64,000 nucleotides of DNA from Paraburkholderia sp. CNPSo 3272 (lineage in GTDB: Bacteria > Pseudomonadota > Gammaproteobacteria > Burkholderiales > Burkholderiaceae), in NCBI RefSeq assembly GCF_024206495.1, contig NZ_JAMBPQ010000027.1, positions 1 to 64,000 on the forward strand, written 5' to 3'. This document shows positions 35,822 through 43,675 of this stretch, piece after piece. Positions within the stretch are counted from its first letter, which is position 1. Every line of letters begins with the position of its first letter. Made by a program: the position numbers and the translations under genes. The notes under the pieces are model-generated. The model was given only the letters and a program-made list of their open reading frames with translations. It was not told the DNA's origin and did no database searches.

Positions 35822-36718
35822 TCAGAACGGCTTGTCGCCGATGATCGTTGCGCGCATCATGCGCCGAACGGCCGGGAAATAGTCCTGAATCGCGTAGTGC
35901 TGGGTCGAGCGGTTGTCCCAGAACGCGATGGTATTGGGCGCCCAGCGCAGCCGAACCTGGTACTCGGGAACAGCGGCCTGGCGAAACAGATACTGGAGCA
36001 GTTCGAATTCGCCGTAGCGATAGTCGAAACCCACGCGGAACGCACCCTTGCTCAGAAAGTTCGCGAGATGGGTCGTGAAGCCTTCGTTCACGTACAGGAT
36101 CTTTTCGCCGCTTTCGGGATGCGTGCGGACCACGGGGTGCGTCACGGCGGGAAATTTCACGCGATTCACCGCGCGTTCTTCGGCCGACATGCGCGAGCCG
36201 AACGACGGCATGATGTCGTGCATCGCTTCGAGCTCGGCGATTTGCTCCTTCACGGCCTGCGGCAGGTCCGCGTAGGCTTTCGCCATGTTCACCCAGATCG
36301 TGTCGCCGCCGGTGCGGGGGCATTCCACGCAGCGCAGCATCGACGCCATCGAAGGAATCTCGCGCCAGGACACGTCCGAGTGATAGATGTTCTCGCGCGC
36401 CTTCGCGGCCTGCGTGCCGCCCAGCAGGACGAGTTCGGGATGGTCGGCGTGATGCGGAAAGACTGGATGCACTTCGAGCTGCCCAAACCGGCGCGCAAGC
36501 GCCACGTGCTGCGCGGGCGTGATGTCCTGGTCGCGGAAGAACAGCACCTTGTGCTGCACGAGCGCAGCGCGCAGCGCGGCGACGGTGGCGTCGTCCAGCG
36601 TTTCGCGCAGGTCGATGCCGCTGACTTCCGCGCCGATCGCGGGCGAAACAGGGTCCATCATGAAGTGGGTGTGCGCAGGGGTCCGGCTCGCCTCGGGCGT
36701 GGCGATCGCGTTCGTCAT
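35822..36718 (-). CDS. TauD/TfdA-family 2-oxoglutarate dioxygenase
   Basis: 298 residues, full length. Iron ligands: His113 and Asp115 in IYHSDVSWRE, distal His about 268 in DNRSTQHYAIQDY; the 2-oxoglutarate Arg is in VRRMMRATIIG. Family members hydroxylate the carbon next to a heteroatom (taurine, 2,4-D, alkyl sulfates, phenoxy acids), releasing an aldehyde or oxo acid. This fits an adjacent aldehyde dehydrogenase. It heads the module with ALDH, GMC oxidoreductase, MFS importer and porin. No sulfur-starvation or ssu/tau genes are nearby, so taurine is not specifically supported. Confidence 0.9.
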   Translation of the reverse strand: MTNAIATPEASRTPAHTHFMMDPVSPAIGAEVSGIDLRETLDDATVAALRAALVQHKVLFFRDQDITPAQHVALARRFGQLEVHPVFPHHADHPELVLLGGTQAAKARENIYHSDVSWREIPSMASMLRCVECPRTGGDTIWVNMAKAYADLPQAVKEQIAELEAMHDIMPSFGSRMSAEERAVNRVKFPAVTHPVVRTHPESGEKILYVNEGFTTHLANFLSKGAFRVGFDYRYGEFELLQYLFRQAAVPEYQVRLRWAPNTIAFWDNRSTQHYAIQDYFPAVRRMMRATIIGDKPF

Positions 36719-36898
36719 GTCTTGTCTCCGTTATTCGGCGCCGGCGGGATCGGCGCTGTCTGATAGGTGTTAACTTAAGGCGCACACAAATCGCTGTCGT
36801 GGTCCTAAAGCATGAAGCGGCAGGCAGCGCAGGTGTGTTTCGCGCTGCTTCTAACGGAGCAAGGGTTTGCCCCGCGGCTCCTCCGTTCGATCGTGCGC

Positions 36899-37130
36899 TC
36901 AGGCTTCGCGGTCGTTGCGCGGCCAGCGAAACAACGGCGCTTCCTTGCGCGCGAAGCGCGCCGCCGCCTCGCGCGGAGACGGCGAGGTCAACGCAATGGC
37001 CTTTGCGGCCGCCTCCGCGTCGAGCAGTGCGCCGAAATCACGTGCGAAGGCTGGGCGAGCAAACGCTTGGCCTCGCGAACGCGTCCGGCGATTGCGCGCT
37101 CATGGCTAGCGCCTGCGGGGCGGCGCGTGG
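36899..37130 (-). pseudogene. Enoyl-CoA hydratase/isomerase C-terminal remnant
   Basis: The minus strand reads ARDFGALLDAEAAAKAIALT and SPREAAARFARKEAPLFRWP, then stop (36899-36901). This resembles the C-terminal helix of crotonase-family proteins. The preceding pieces (AIAGRVREAKRLLAQPS) lie in another frame and the rest of the gene is missing. It sits directly downstream of the last acyl-CoA dehydrogenase gene, where a hydratase of the same operon would be expected. The assignment rests on a short stretch. Confidence 0.4.
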
Positions 37131-37133
37131 GGC

Positions 37134-38267
37134 TCAGTCCTCCATCGCCTCGACGTAGCTTGCGAGATGATGGTCTGCGTCGCCAAGGAGCGGATCGAAC
37201 ATCGTCAGGCGCTTGAAATAGTCGCCCACTTCCAGCTCGTCTGTCATGCCCATGCCGCCATGCAGTTGCACCGCCTGCTGGCCAACGAAGCGCCCCGCCT
37301 CGGCGACCGTGACTTTCGCAGCGGCAAGCATGCGGCGGCGCTTGCGCGTATCGGGCTCGTCCAGCGCCTGCGCGGCGACGTAGGCCATGGAAAGCGCGAG
37401 TTCTTTATGCACGAGCATGTCCGCCATGCGATGCTGCAGCGCCTGGAACGCGGCGAGCGGCTGGCCGAACTGGCGGCGCGTGCGTAAATATTCGCCGGTG
37501 ATCTCGATCAGCCGCTCCATCGCGCCAGCCGCTTCCGCGCACAGCGCCGCGATCCCGCAGTCCACGCCGTGCCCGAGCGCGGCCACGCCAGCGCCAGGCG
37601 CCCCGATCATGGCTTCCGCGCCCAGTGCGACTGCCTCGAACGTTAGGTCGGCGGCACGCTGGCCGTCCATGGTCGGATAGCCGGTCACGCTCACGCCGCG
37701 GCTCTCGCGCGGGACGAGGAAGAGCGCGATTTCACCCGTGGCCGCGTCACCCACGCGTGCGCTGACGATGAACGCATCCGCAGCCTCGCCATGCCAGACC
37801 AGTGCTTTCGCGCCGTCGAGCACGTACCCGCGCCCAACGGGAGTCGCGCGTGTGGCGACCGCATCGAGCCGGTAACGCGACGCGGTTTCCGCGAACGCCG
37901 GCACGACGACCTGCTGACCCGTGGCGATCGCGCCGAGCCAGCGGTCCTGCTGCGCGGCGCTGGCGTATGCCGCGAGCATCGCGGTTGCCATGACGCTGCA
38001 CGGAACAACCGGTTCGAGCACCAGCGCACGGCCCAGCTCGCGCTGCACCACGAGCCGGCTCGCCGCGCCCTCGTCGAACCCGCCGTATTCGGCGGGCGCC
38101 GTGAGGCCGAGCACGCCCATTTCAGCAAGCCGCGTCCAGATCGCGCGATCGAAGCTCGCGCCCTCGCGCGCGCGCCGGCGCCGCTGCGTGAACGTGTATT
38201 CGCTTTCGACGAAACGACGCAGGCTATCCGCGAGCATTTGCTGCTCTTCGCTATACGTGAAGTCCAT
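37134..38267 (-). CDS. Acyl-CoA dehydrogenase, PimD-like small subunit
   Basis: 377 residues of the acyl-CoA dehydrogenase fold: MDFTYSEEQQMLADSLRRFV, GLTAPAEYGGFDEGAASRL, LRTRRQFGQPLAAFQALQHR and AVQLHGGMGMTDELEVGDYF. The C-terminal catalytic glutamate seen in the two neighbouring dehydrogenases (GG-x-x-E) is not present here; the region reads TMFDPLLGDADHHL. This fits the non-catalytic partner of a heteromeric enzyme such as pimeloyl-CoA dehydrogenase or sterol side-chain dehydrogenases. It lies 9 bp after the gene at 38277, its likely partner. Confidence 0.88.
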   Translation of the reverse strand: MDFTYSEEQQMLADSLRRFVESEYTFTQRRRRAREGASFDRAIWTRLAEMGVLGLTAPAEYGGFDEGAASRLVVQRELGRALVLEPVVPCSVMATAMLAAYASAAQQDRWLGAIATGQQVVVPAFAETASRYRLDAVATRATPVGRGYVLDGAKALVWHGEAADAFIVSARVGDAATGEIALFLVPRESRGVSVTGYPTMDGQRAADLTFEAVALGAEAMIGAPGAGVAALGHGVDCGIAALCAEAAGAMERLIEITGEYLRTRRQFGQPLAAFQALQHRMADMLVHKELALSMAYVAAQALDEPDTRKRRRMLAAAKVTVAEAGRFVGQQAVQLHGGMGMTDELEVGDYFKRLTMFDPLLGDADHHLASYVEAMED

Positions 38268-38276
38268 GTGCGTGTC

Positions 38277-39473
38277 CTAAAAGCCGATGATCATCTTGGC
38301 GATGATGTTCTTCTGCACCTCGGTCGCGCCGCCGTAAATCGAGGTCTTGCGCATGTCGAAATAGGTGGACGCAGCAGGCGCCGCCCATTGCGGCCCGCTC
38401 ACGGGGGCATGGGCGCCGGGCTCGAGCCATTGCGGCGCGTAGGGCCAGCCGTGCAGTCCGGCCACTTCCTGCTGAAGCATGGCGATGTCCTGCTGCAGCT
38501 CCGAGCCGCGAATTTTCACGATCGACGCCTCGGGGCCTGGGCCGCGTCCGCCATCCGCCGTCGCCACGCGCAGCAGCAGCATTTCCAGCGCCATGAGGTT
38601 CATTTCGAGGCGGGCGATCTTGTCGCGCATGCGCGCGTCGTCGAGCATGCGGCCGCCCTTGCCGTCCGCGGCCTGAGCCGCGTAGTGCTTCAACTGCCGC
38701 AACTCGCGATAGCAATGGCCAATGCCCGCAATGGCCGTGCGCTCGTGCCCGAGCAGATACTTCGCGTATGTCCAGCCGCGGTTCTCCTCGCCCACGAGAT
38801 TCTCCACCGGCACTTCCACGTCCTCGAACCATGTCTCGTTCACGTCGTGGCCGCCGTCGAGCGTGACGATCGGTCGGACGGTGACGCCTGGCGACTTCAT
38901 GTCGATCAGCAGCATCGAGATGCCTTCCTGCGGCTTCGCTTCGGAGTCCGTTCTAACGAGGCAGAAAATCCAGTCGGCGAAATGCGCCATCGTGGTCCAC
39001 GTTTTCTGGCCGTTCACGATGTACTTGTCGCCCTTGCGCACCGCGCGCGTTTTCAGCGAGGCGAGGTCCGAGCCCGATCCGGGCTCGGAATAGCCCTGGC
39101 ACCAGAAGTCGTCGACGTTCGGAATACGCGGCAAAAAGCGCGCCTGCATCTGCGGGCTCGCGTACTTCATGAGCACCGGGCCGATCATCGTGAGACCGAA
39201 CGGCAACAGGCGCGGCGCGCCCGCGCCGAGCGTCTCGATCTCGAAGATCAGGCGCTGCAGCGCGTTCCAGCCCGTGCCGCCGAATGCCTTGGGCCACGTG
39301 GGCGCGCCCCAGCCATGCGCATTGAGGATGCGGTGCCAGCGCACGTAATCGTTCTTCTCCACCCGCTGGTGCGCGAGCACTTTCTCGCGGATATCGCCGG
39401 GCAGGTTCTCCCGCACGAACGCCCGCACTTCTTCGCGGAACGCCTGTTCCGCTTCGGTATAACGCAAATCCAT
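38277..39473 (-). CDS. Acyl-CoA dehydrogenase, PimC-like large subunit
   Basis: 398 residues. MDLRYTEAEQAFREEVRAFV, CQGYSEPGSGSDLASLKTRA (FAD/substrate site), GQKTWTTMAHFADWIFCLVR and the C-terminal SIYGGATEVQKNIIAKMI with the catalytic Glu. The overall pattern matches pimeloyl-CoA dehydrogenase large subunits and related enzymes for dicarboxylic or cyclic acyl-CoA. The neighbouring subunit lacks the Glu, so the two probably form one alpha2beta2 enzyme. Confidence 0.9.
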   Translation of the reverse strand: MDLRYTEAEQAFREEVRAFVRENLPGDIREKVLAHQRVEKNDYVRWHRILNAHGWGAPTWPKAFGGTGWNALQRLIFEIETLGAGAPRLLPFGLTMIGPVLMKYASPQMQARFLPRIPNVDDFWCQGYSEPGSGSDLASLKTRAVRKGDKYIVNGQKTWTTMAHFADWIFCLVRTDSEAKPQEGISMLLIDMKSPGVTVRPIVTLDGGHDVNETWFEDVEVPVENLVGEENRGWTYAKYLLGHERTAIAGIGHCYRELRQLKHYAAQAADGKGGRMLDDARMRDKIARLEMNLMALEMLLLRVATADGGRGPGPEASIVKIRGSELQQDIAMLQQEVAGLHGWPYAPQWLEPGAHAPVSGPQWAAPAASTYFDMRKTSIYGGATEVQKNIIAKMIIGF

Positions 39474-39494
39474 CTGGTGCTCCCAAGGGGGACA

Positions 39495-40643
39495 TTACAG
39501 CGTGCGTGCGATCAGTTCCTTCATGATCTCGTTGGAGCCGCCGAAGATCTTGCTCACGCGCGCATTGACGTAGAGCCGCGCGATCGGATACTCCATCATG
39601 TAGCCGTAGCCGCCATGCAGTTGCAGGCATTCGTCGACGATTTCGCAACTGCGTTGCGTGCACCACCATTTCGCCATCGCGGCCGTCTCGGCGTCGAGCT
39701 CGCCGCGCAGCACCTTCGCCATGCAGTCGTCGATGAAGGTACGCGCAATGGTCGCGTGAGTCTTGCATTCGGCGAGCTTGAAACGCGTGTTCTGCATGTC
39801 CAGCAGGCTCATGCCGAACACCTTGCGCTCGCGCACATAGGCCGTGGTGACATCCAGCGCCTTTTCCATCGCACTGAGCGCGCCGAGCGCGATGATCATG
39901 CGTTCCTGCGGTAACTGCTGCATCAGCTGATAAAAGCCCTTGCCCTCTTCCGTGCCGAGCAGGTTGGCGCACGGCACGCGCACGTCGTCGAAGAACAGCT
40001 CGGCGGTGTCCTGGCCCTTCTGCCCCATCTTTTCGAGTACGCGTCCGCGCCGGAAGCCGGGCAGACCGTCCGTTTCCACGACGACGATCGACACGCCCTT
40101 TGCGCCCTGCGCCGGGTCCGTCTTGACGACCACGCAGATCAGGTCGGCGAGCAGGCCGTTCGAAATAAAGGTCTTCGAACCGTTGATGACATAGTGATCG
40201 CCGTCGCGCACCGCGCGCGTCTTGATGCTCTTGAGGTCCGATCCCGCGCCGGGCTCCGACATCGCGATAGCCGCGACACGTTCGCCGCTGGCCATCTTCG
40301 GCAGCCACTTGTGCTTTTGCTCCTCGGTGCCGTAGCGCAGGATGTAATGCGCGACGATGCCGCTATGCACGTTCGTACCGAGGCTCGACACCATCGCGCG
40401 CGACTGCTCGAGCGCGATGATGGCCTCATGCGCGAAGGTGCCGCCACCGCCGCCGTATTCCTCGGGAATGCTCGCGCAGAGCATGCCGAACTCGCCGGCC
40501 TTGCGCCACACCTCGCGGTCCACGTGCTGCTGCTTCCACCAGCGCTCTTCGTGTGGCACGAGTTCGCGCTCGATGAATTTGCGGATCGAGTCCTGGAACA
40601 GCACGAGATCGTCCGTGATCCACGGACTGCGGTATTCAGCCAT
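39495..40643 (-). CDS. Acyl-CoA dehydrogenase
   Basis: 382 residues with full acyl-CoA dehydrogenase motifs: AMSEPGAGSDLKSIKTRAVR, TFISNGLLADLICVVVKTDP, QLHGGYGYMMEYPIARLYVN and the C-terminal VSKIFGGSNEIMKELIARTL, with Glu in the catalytic position. It introduces the alpha,beta double bond in an acyl-CoA using FAD and electron-transfer flavoprotein. The ATG at 40643 is chosen; the longer frame extends into the SDR spacer. It lies 28 bp after the SDR gene and 21 bp before the next dehydrogenase. Confidence 0.92.
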   Translation of the reverse strand: MAEYRSPWITDDLVLFQDSIRKFIERELVPHEERWWKQQHVDREVWRKAGEFGMLCASIPEEYGGGGGTFAHEAIIALEQSRAMVSSLGTNVHSGIVAHYILRYGTEEQKHKWLPKMASGERVAAIAMSEPGAGSDLKSIKTRAVRDGDHYVINGSKTFISNGLLADLICVVVKTDPAQGAKGVSIVVVETDGLPGFRRGRVLEKMGQKGQDTAELFFDDVRVPCANLLGTEEGKGFYQLMQQLPQERMIIALGALSAMEKALDVTTAYVRERKVFGMSLLDMQNTRFKLAECKTHATIARTFIDDCMAKVLRGELDAETAAMAKWWCTQRSCEIVDECLQLHGGYGYMMEYPIARLYVNARVSKIFGGSNEIMKELIARTL

Positions 40644-40671
40644 GTTCGACTCCTTCTTTGCGAGCCACGTA

Positions 40672-41502
40672 TTACGGACGGCCACCGCCGACCACAAGCA
40701 CCTGCCCCGTCACGTAGTTCGATTCGGGAATGCACATGAGATACACCGCGCCCGCCGCTTCTTCCGGCGTGCCGCCGCGGCCGATGGGAATCATCGCCTC
40801 GATGTTCTTCATGAGCTGTGCGTTGACGCCCACCTTGATTTCCTGGCCCGCGATGTCGATGGTCGAGCTATTGCCTTCGCCCGCCACTGCCTCGGTGAGG
40901 CGCGTCTTGATGAGGCCGAACGCCACGCTGTTCACGTTGACCTTGTAGCGGCCCCACTCTTTCGCGAGCGCCTTCGTGAGGCCGTTGATCGCGGCTTTCG
41001 CTGCCGAATAGTTGGCCTGGCCCGCGTTGCCCATCACGCCCGAAACGGAAGAGATGTTCACGACTTTGCGGAACACTTCCTGACCCGCATCGGCTTCGGA
41101 CTTCGCGCTTTCGCGGAAGTAGTCGGCGGCGGCGCGCAGGATGCGGAACGGCGCGCTCACGTGCACGTCCATGATGGCGTTCCACTGCTCGTCGCTCATC
41201 TTCTGGATCACGTTGTCCCACGTGTAGCCTGCGTTGTTGACAATGATGTCGAGGCGCCCGAATTCCTTGAGCGCCGTGCCGACGAAGCGCGTGCCGAAGT
41301 CCGCCTCCGTCACGCTGCCCGTGCACGTCACGGCCTTGCCGCCCGCTGCGACGATCTCGGCCACGACGCTCTGCGCGGGTTCGGCGTCCAGGTCGTTCAC
41401 CACGACTGCCGCGCCTTCGCCCGCGAGCTTCAGTGCAATTTCACGGCCGATGCCGCGGCCCGAACCCGATACGATGGCGACCTTGCCAACCAGCTTGCTC
41501 AT
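40672..41502 (-). CDS. SDR-family 3-hydroxyacyl-CoA dehydrogenase-like oxidoreductase
   Basis: 276 residues. NAD(P) motif GSGRGIGREIAL, NNAG at about 90, catalytic Ser in NISSVSGVMG and Tyr-x-x-x-Lys in ANYSAAKAAI; ends TGQVLVVGGGRP as in FabG-like enzymes. In a ligase-dehydrogenase-hydratase-thiolase operon it should oxidise the 3-hydroxyacyl-CoA. An insertion of about 10 residues near 130-140 (ESAKSEADAGQEVF) is seen in MFE-type and KstR-regulated SDRs. Confidence 0.88.
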   Translation of the reverse strand: MSKLVGKVAIVSGSGRGIGREIALKLAGEGAAVVVNDLDAEPAQSVVAEIVAAGGKAVTCTGSVTEADFGTRFVGTALKEFGRLDIIVNNAGYTWDNVIQKMSDEQWNAIMDVHVSAPFRILRAAADYFRESAKSEADAGQEVFRKVVNISSVSGVMGNAGQANYSAAKAAINGLTKALAKEWGRYKVNVNSVAFGLIKTRLTEAVAGEGNSSTIDIAGQEIKVGVNAQLMKNIEAMIPIGRGGTPEEAAGAVYLMCIPESNYVTGQVLVVGGGRP

Positions 41503-41534
41503 CTTCTGTCTACTCCGTGTGTGTGATGGATCGT

Positions 41535-41951
41535 TCAGGCGTCGAGCGCGACGAGCGCCTCGCCTGACAGCTTGATTTCGCCTTGTGCGTCGCGCGTGGT
41601 GAGCGCGACCTTGACGGTGCGTGCCGTCTCGTCACGTTCGGTGACGACGCCGCTGCAGGTGATGGCGTCGCCCACCTGCGTAATCGCCGCGAAGCGCACC
41701 GAGAACTCGCGGATGGCCTGCTGCGGCACCCAGTTCGTGAGTAGCCGCCCGAGATACGCCATCGAAAGCATGCCGTGCGCGAACACGTCGGGCATGCCGG
41801 CACGGCGCGCGAAGTCCAGATCGACGTGAATCGGGTTGTGGTCGCCGGAAGCGCCCGCGTAAAGCGCGAGCGTGAGGCGCGTGAGCGGCGGCGCGACGAA
41901 CGACGGCAACGCGCTGCCTACGGCGAGGTCGTTCAAACGAATCGATTGCAT
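41535..41951 (-). CDS. MaoC-family dehydratase
   Basis: 138 residues, single hotdog domain. The hydratase-2 motif with catalytic Asp37 and His42 is in YAGASGDHNPIHVD. It hydrates an enoyl-CoA to the (R)-3-hydroxyacyl-CoA. Its neighbour 19 bp upstream is a second hotdog protein without this motif; small MaoC pairs of this kind form heteromers in steroid and branched-acid pathways. Confidence 0.9.
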   Translation of the reverse strand: MQSIRLNDLAVGSALPSFVAPPLTRLTLALYAGASGDHNPIHVDLDFARRAGMPDVFAHGMLSMAYLGRLLTNWVPQQAIREFSVRFAAITQVGDAITCSGVVTERDETARTVKVALTTRDAQGEIKLSGEALVALDA

Positions 41952-41970
41952 GTTGGCTCCTGCTTTTCTA

Positions 41971-42417
41971 TCAACCGTTGCGCACGACGATCACGCTGCG
42001 CAGGTCTGCAACGGGCGCGTCGTCCTGTGCGTTCGTCACGCGCGTTTCGCGTACGACGAATTCCAGTGCGCCGCCCTTCTTGCCGTAAATGTCCGCGATG
42101 CGCGTTTCGAATGCGAGGCATTCGCCCGCAAACGCCATGCGGTGATAGCGGAATCGCTGTTCGCCGTGCAGTACGCGGGCGAGGTCGATATTCAGGCGCT
42201 CGACGGTCGCGCGCGGATTGGGCGATTCCATTTCGAGGCAGAACAGGAACGTGGGCGGCACGGGCAGCGCGGGATAGCCGGCTTCCCTCGCGGCCTCGTC
42301 GTCGAGATAACGACGGTCCGTCTGACCGGTCGCCTTCGCGAAGAAGCGAAGGCGGCCCGCCTCGACGAGTGCCGTGTGGCGCGAGATCAGCGCGCCGATA
42401 TGGCTTTTGTCGATCAT
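41971..42417 (-). CDS. MaoC N-terminal-domain (FAS1-like dehydratase) protein
   Basis: 148 residues, hotdog fold. It begins with MIDKSHIGALISRHTALVEA; FFAKATGQTDRRYLD and PALPVPPTFLFCLEME are typical of MaoC_dehydrat_N proteins. The catalytic Asp/His motif is absent, as expected for the structural half of a two-subunit hydratase. Start at 42417 with gagg upstream. It lies between the thiolase (14 bp) and the catalytic MaoC gene (19 bp). Confidence 0.85.
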   Translation of the reverse strand: MIDKSHIGALISRHTALVEAGRLRFFAKATGQTDRRYLDDEAAREAGYPALPVPPTFLFCLEMESPNPRATVERLNIDLARVLHGEQRFRYHRMAFAGECLAFETRIADIYGKKGGALEFVVRETRVTNAQDDAPVADLRSVIVVRNG

Positions 42418-42431
42418 CGTCGGGCCTCGCG

Positions 42432-43616
42432 TTACTGGCGCTCGTAGAGCGTGACCACGCACGCGCCGCCGAGGCCGAGGTTGTGCTGCAGACCGAAGCG
42501 CGCGCCGGCGACCTGGCGGTCCTGCGCTTGCCCACGCAGTTGCCACACGAGTTCGGTGCATTGCGCAAGACCCGTTGCGCCCAGCGGATGGCCCTTCGAA
42601 AGCAGGCCGCCCGACGGGTTCGTGACGACGCGGCCGCCATAGGTGTTGTCGCCATCGAGAATGAACTTCTCGGCCGTGCCCTCGGGCGTGAGGCCGAGCC
42701 CTTCGTAGGTGATCAATTCGTTTGCCGTAAAGCAGTCGTGCAGTTCGACCACCTGAATATCTTCGGGGCCGACGCCCGCCTTTTCATACACCTGTTGCGC
42801 GGCGGCACGCGTCATGTCGTAGCCCACCACCTTGCGCATGTCGCCTTCGTCGAACGTGCTGTTGCGGTCCGTCGTCATCGCCTGGGCCTTGATGACCACG
42901 CGCGTGTCGAGTCCGTGCTTCTTCGCAAACGCTTCGGAGCAGACGATCGCCGCCGCCGCGCCGCACGTGGGCGGGCAGCACTGCAAGCGCGTGAGCGGAT
43001 CGAAGACGGCGGGCGAAGCCATCACTTCTTCGAGCGTCACGGTGTTGCGAAACACGGCGAAGGGGTTGCGCGCGGCGTGCTGGCGCGCTTTCACGGAAAT
43101 ACGGCCGAACGTTTCGGGCTTGATGTCGTATTCCTTCATGTAGGCACGGCCGGCGCCGCCGAAGAACTGCGCCGCGCGCGGCGCGGTTTCGTCGAAGCCC
43201 TGCACCTCGAGCATGGTCTTGACGAAGCGCTCCATCGGCGTGGGGCGGTCGGTGTATGCGCCCTTGAGCGCGCCGGGCACCATCTGTTCGAAGCCGAGCG
43301 CGATGGCGCATTCCACGGCCCCGCTTTCCACGGCCTGGCGCGCGAGGAAGAGCGCGGTGGAACCCGTCGCGCAGTTGTTGTTGACGTTTACGACCGGAAT
43401 GCCCGTGAGGCCCACGCCATAGATGGCGGCCTGCCCGCAGGTCGAATCGCCGAACACGTAGCCCACATAGGCCTGCTCGACTAGCGCGTAGTCGATGCGC
43501 GCGTCGGCAAGCGCCGCCTTCGCGGCATTGGCGCCCATCGTGGCGTAGTCGTCGCTCGCGCCGGGCTTGGTGAACGGAATCATGCCGACGCCGGCTACTA
43601 CAACCTTGTTGCTCAT
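42432..43616 (-). CDS. SCP-x-type thiolase (lipid-transfer protein)
   Basis: 394 residues. Thiolase fold of the SCP2-associated group: VAGVGMIPFTKPG opening, acyl Cys82 in VNVNNNCATGSTALF, His in KGHPLGATGLAQ and a C-terminal GGACVVTLYERQ. RLQCCPPTCGAAAAIVCSEA is also characteristic. It should release acetyl-CoA or propionyl-CoA from a branched or bulky 3-ketoacyl-CoA. Ltp2-type retro-aldolases of this fold need a DUF35 partner, which is not present here, so thiolysis is more likely. Confidence 0.9.
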   Translation of the reverse strand: MSNKVVVAGVGMIPFTKPGASDDYATMGANAAKAALADARIDYALVEQAYVGYVFGDSTCGQAAIYGVGLTGIPVVNVNNNCATGSTALFLARQAVESGAVECAIALGFEQMVPGALKGAYTDRPTPMERFVKTMLEVQGFDETAPRAAQFFGGAGRAYMKEYDIKPETFGRISVKARQHAARNPFAVFRNTVTLEEVMASPAVFDPLTRLQCCPPTCGAAAAIVCSEAFAKKHGLDTRVVIKAQAMTTDRNSTFDEGDMRKVVGYDMTRAAAQQVYEKAGVGPEDIQVVELHDCFTANELITYEGLGLTPEGTAEKFILDGDNTYGGRVVTNPSGGLLSKGHPLGATGLAQCTELVWQLRGQAQDRQVAGARFGLQHNLGLGGACVVTLYERQ

Positions 43617-43675
43617 TTTGGATACCTGATTAAGTGAGATTGCAAGTTAACGATGACGATGCCCACCCGTGCGGA

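Noticed and set aside
36812..37216. 134-codon plus-strand open frame
   Set aside because: Arg-rich shadow composition; the minus strand holds a crotonase-like remnant instead.
37791..39914. 707-codon open frame on the plus strand
   Set aside because: Shadow of the acyl-CoA dehydrogenase genes, which have clear family motifs on the other strand.
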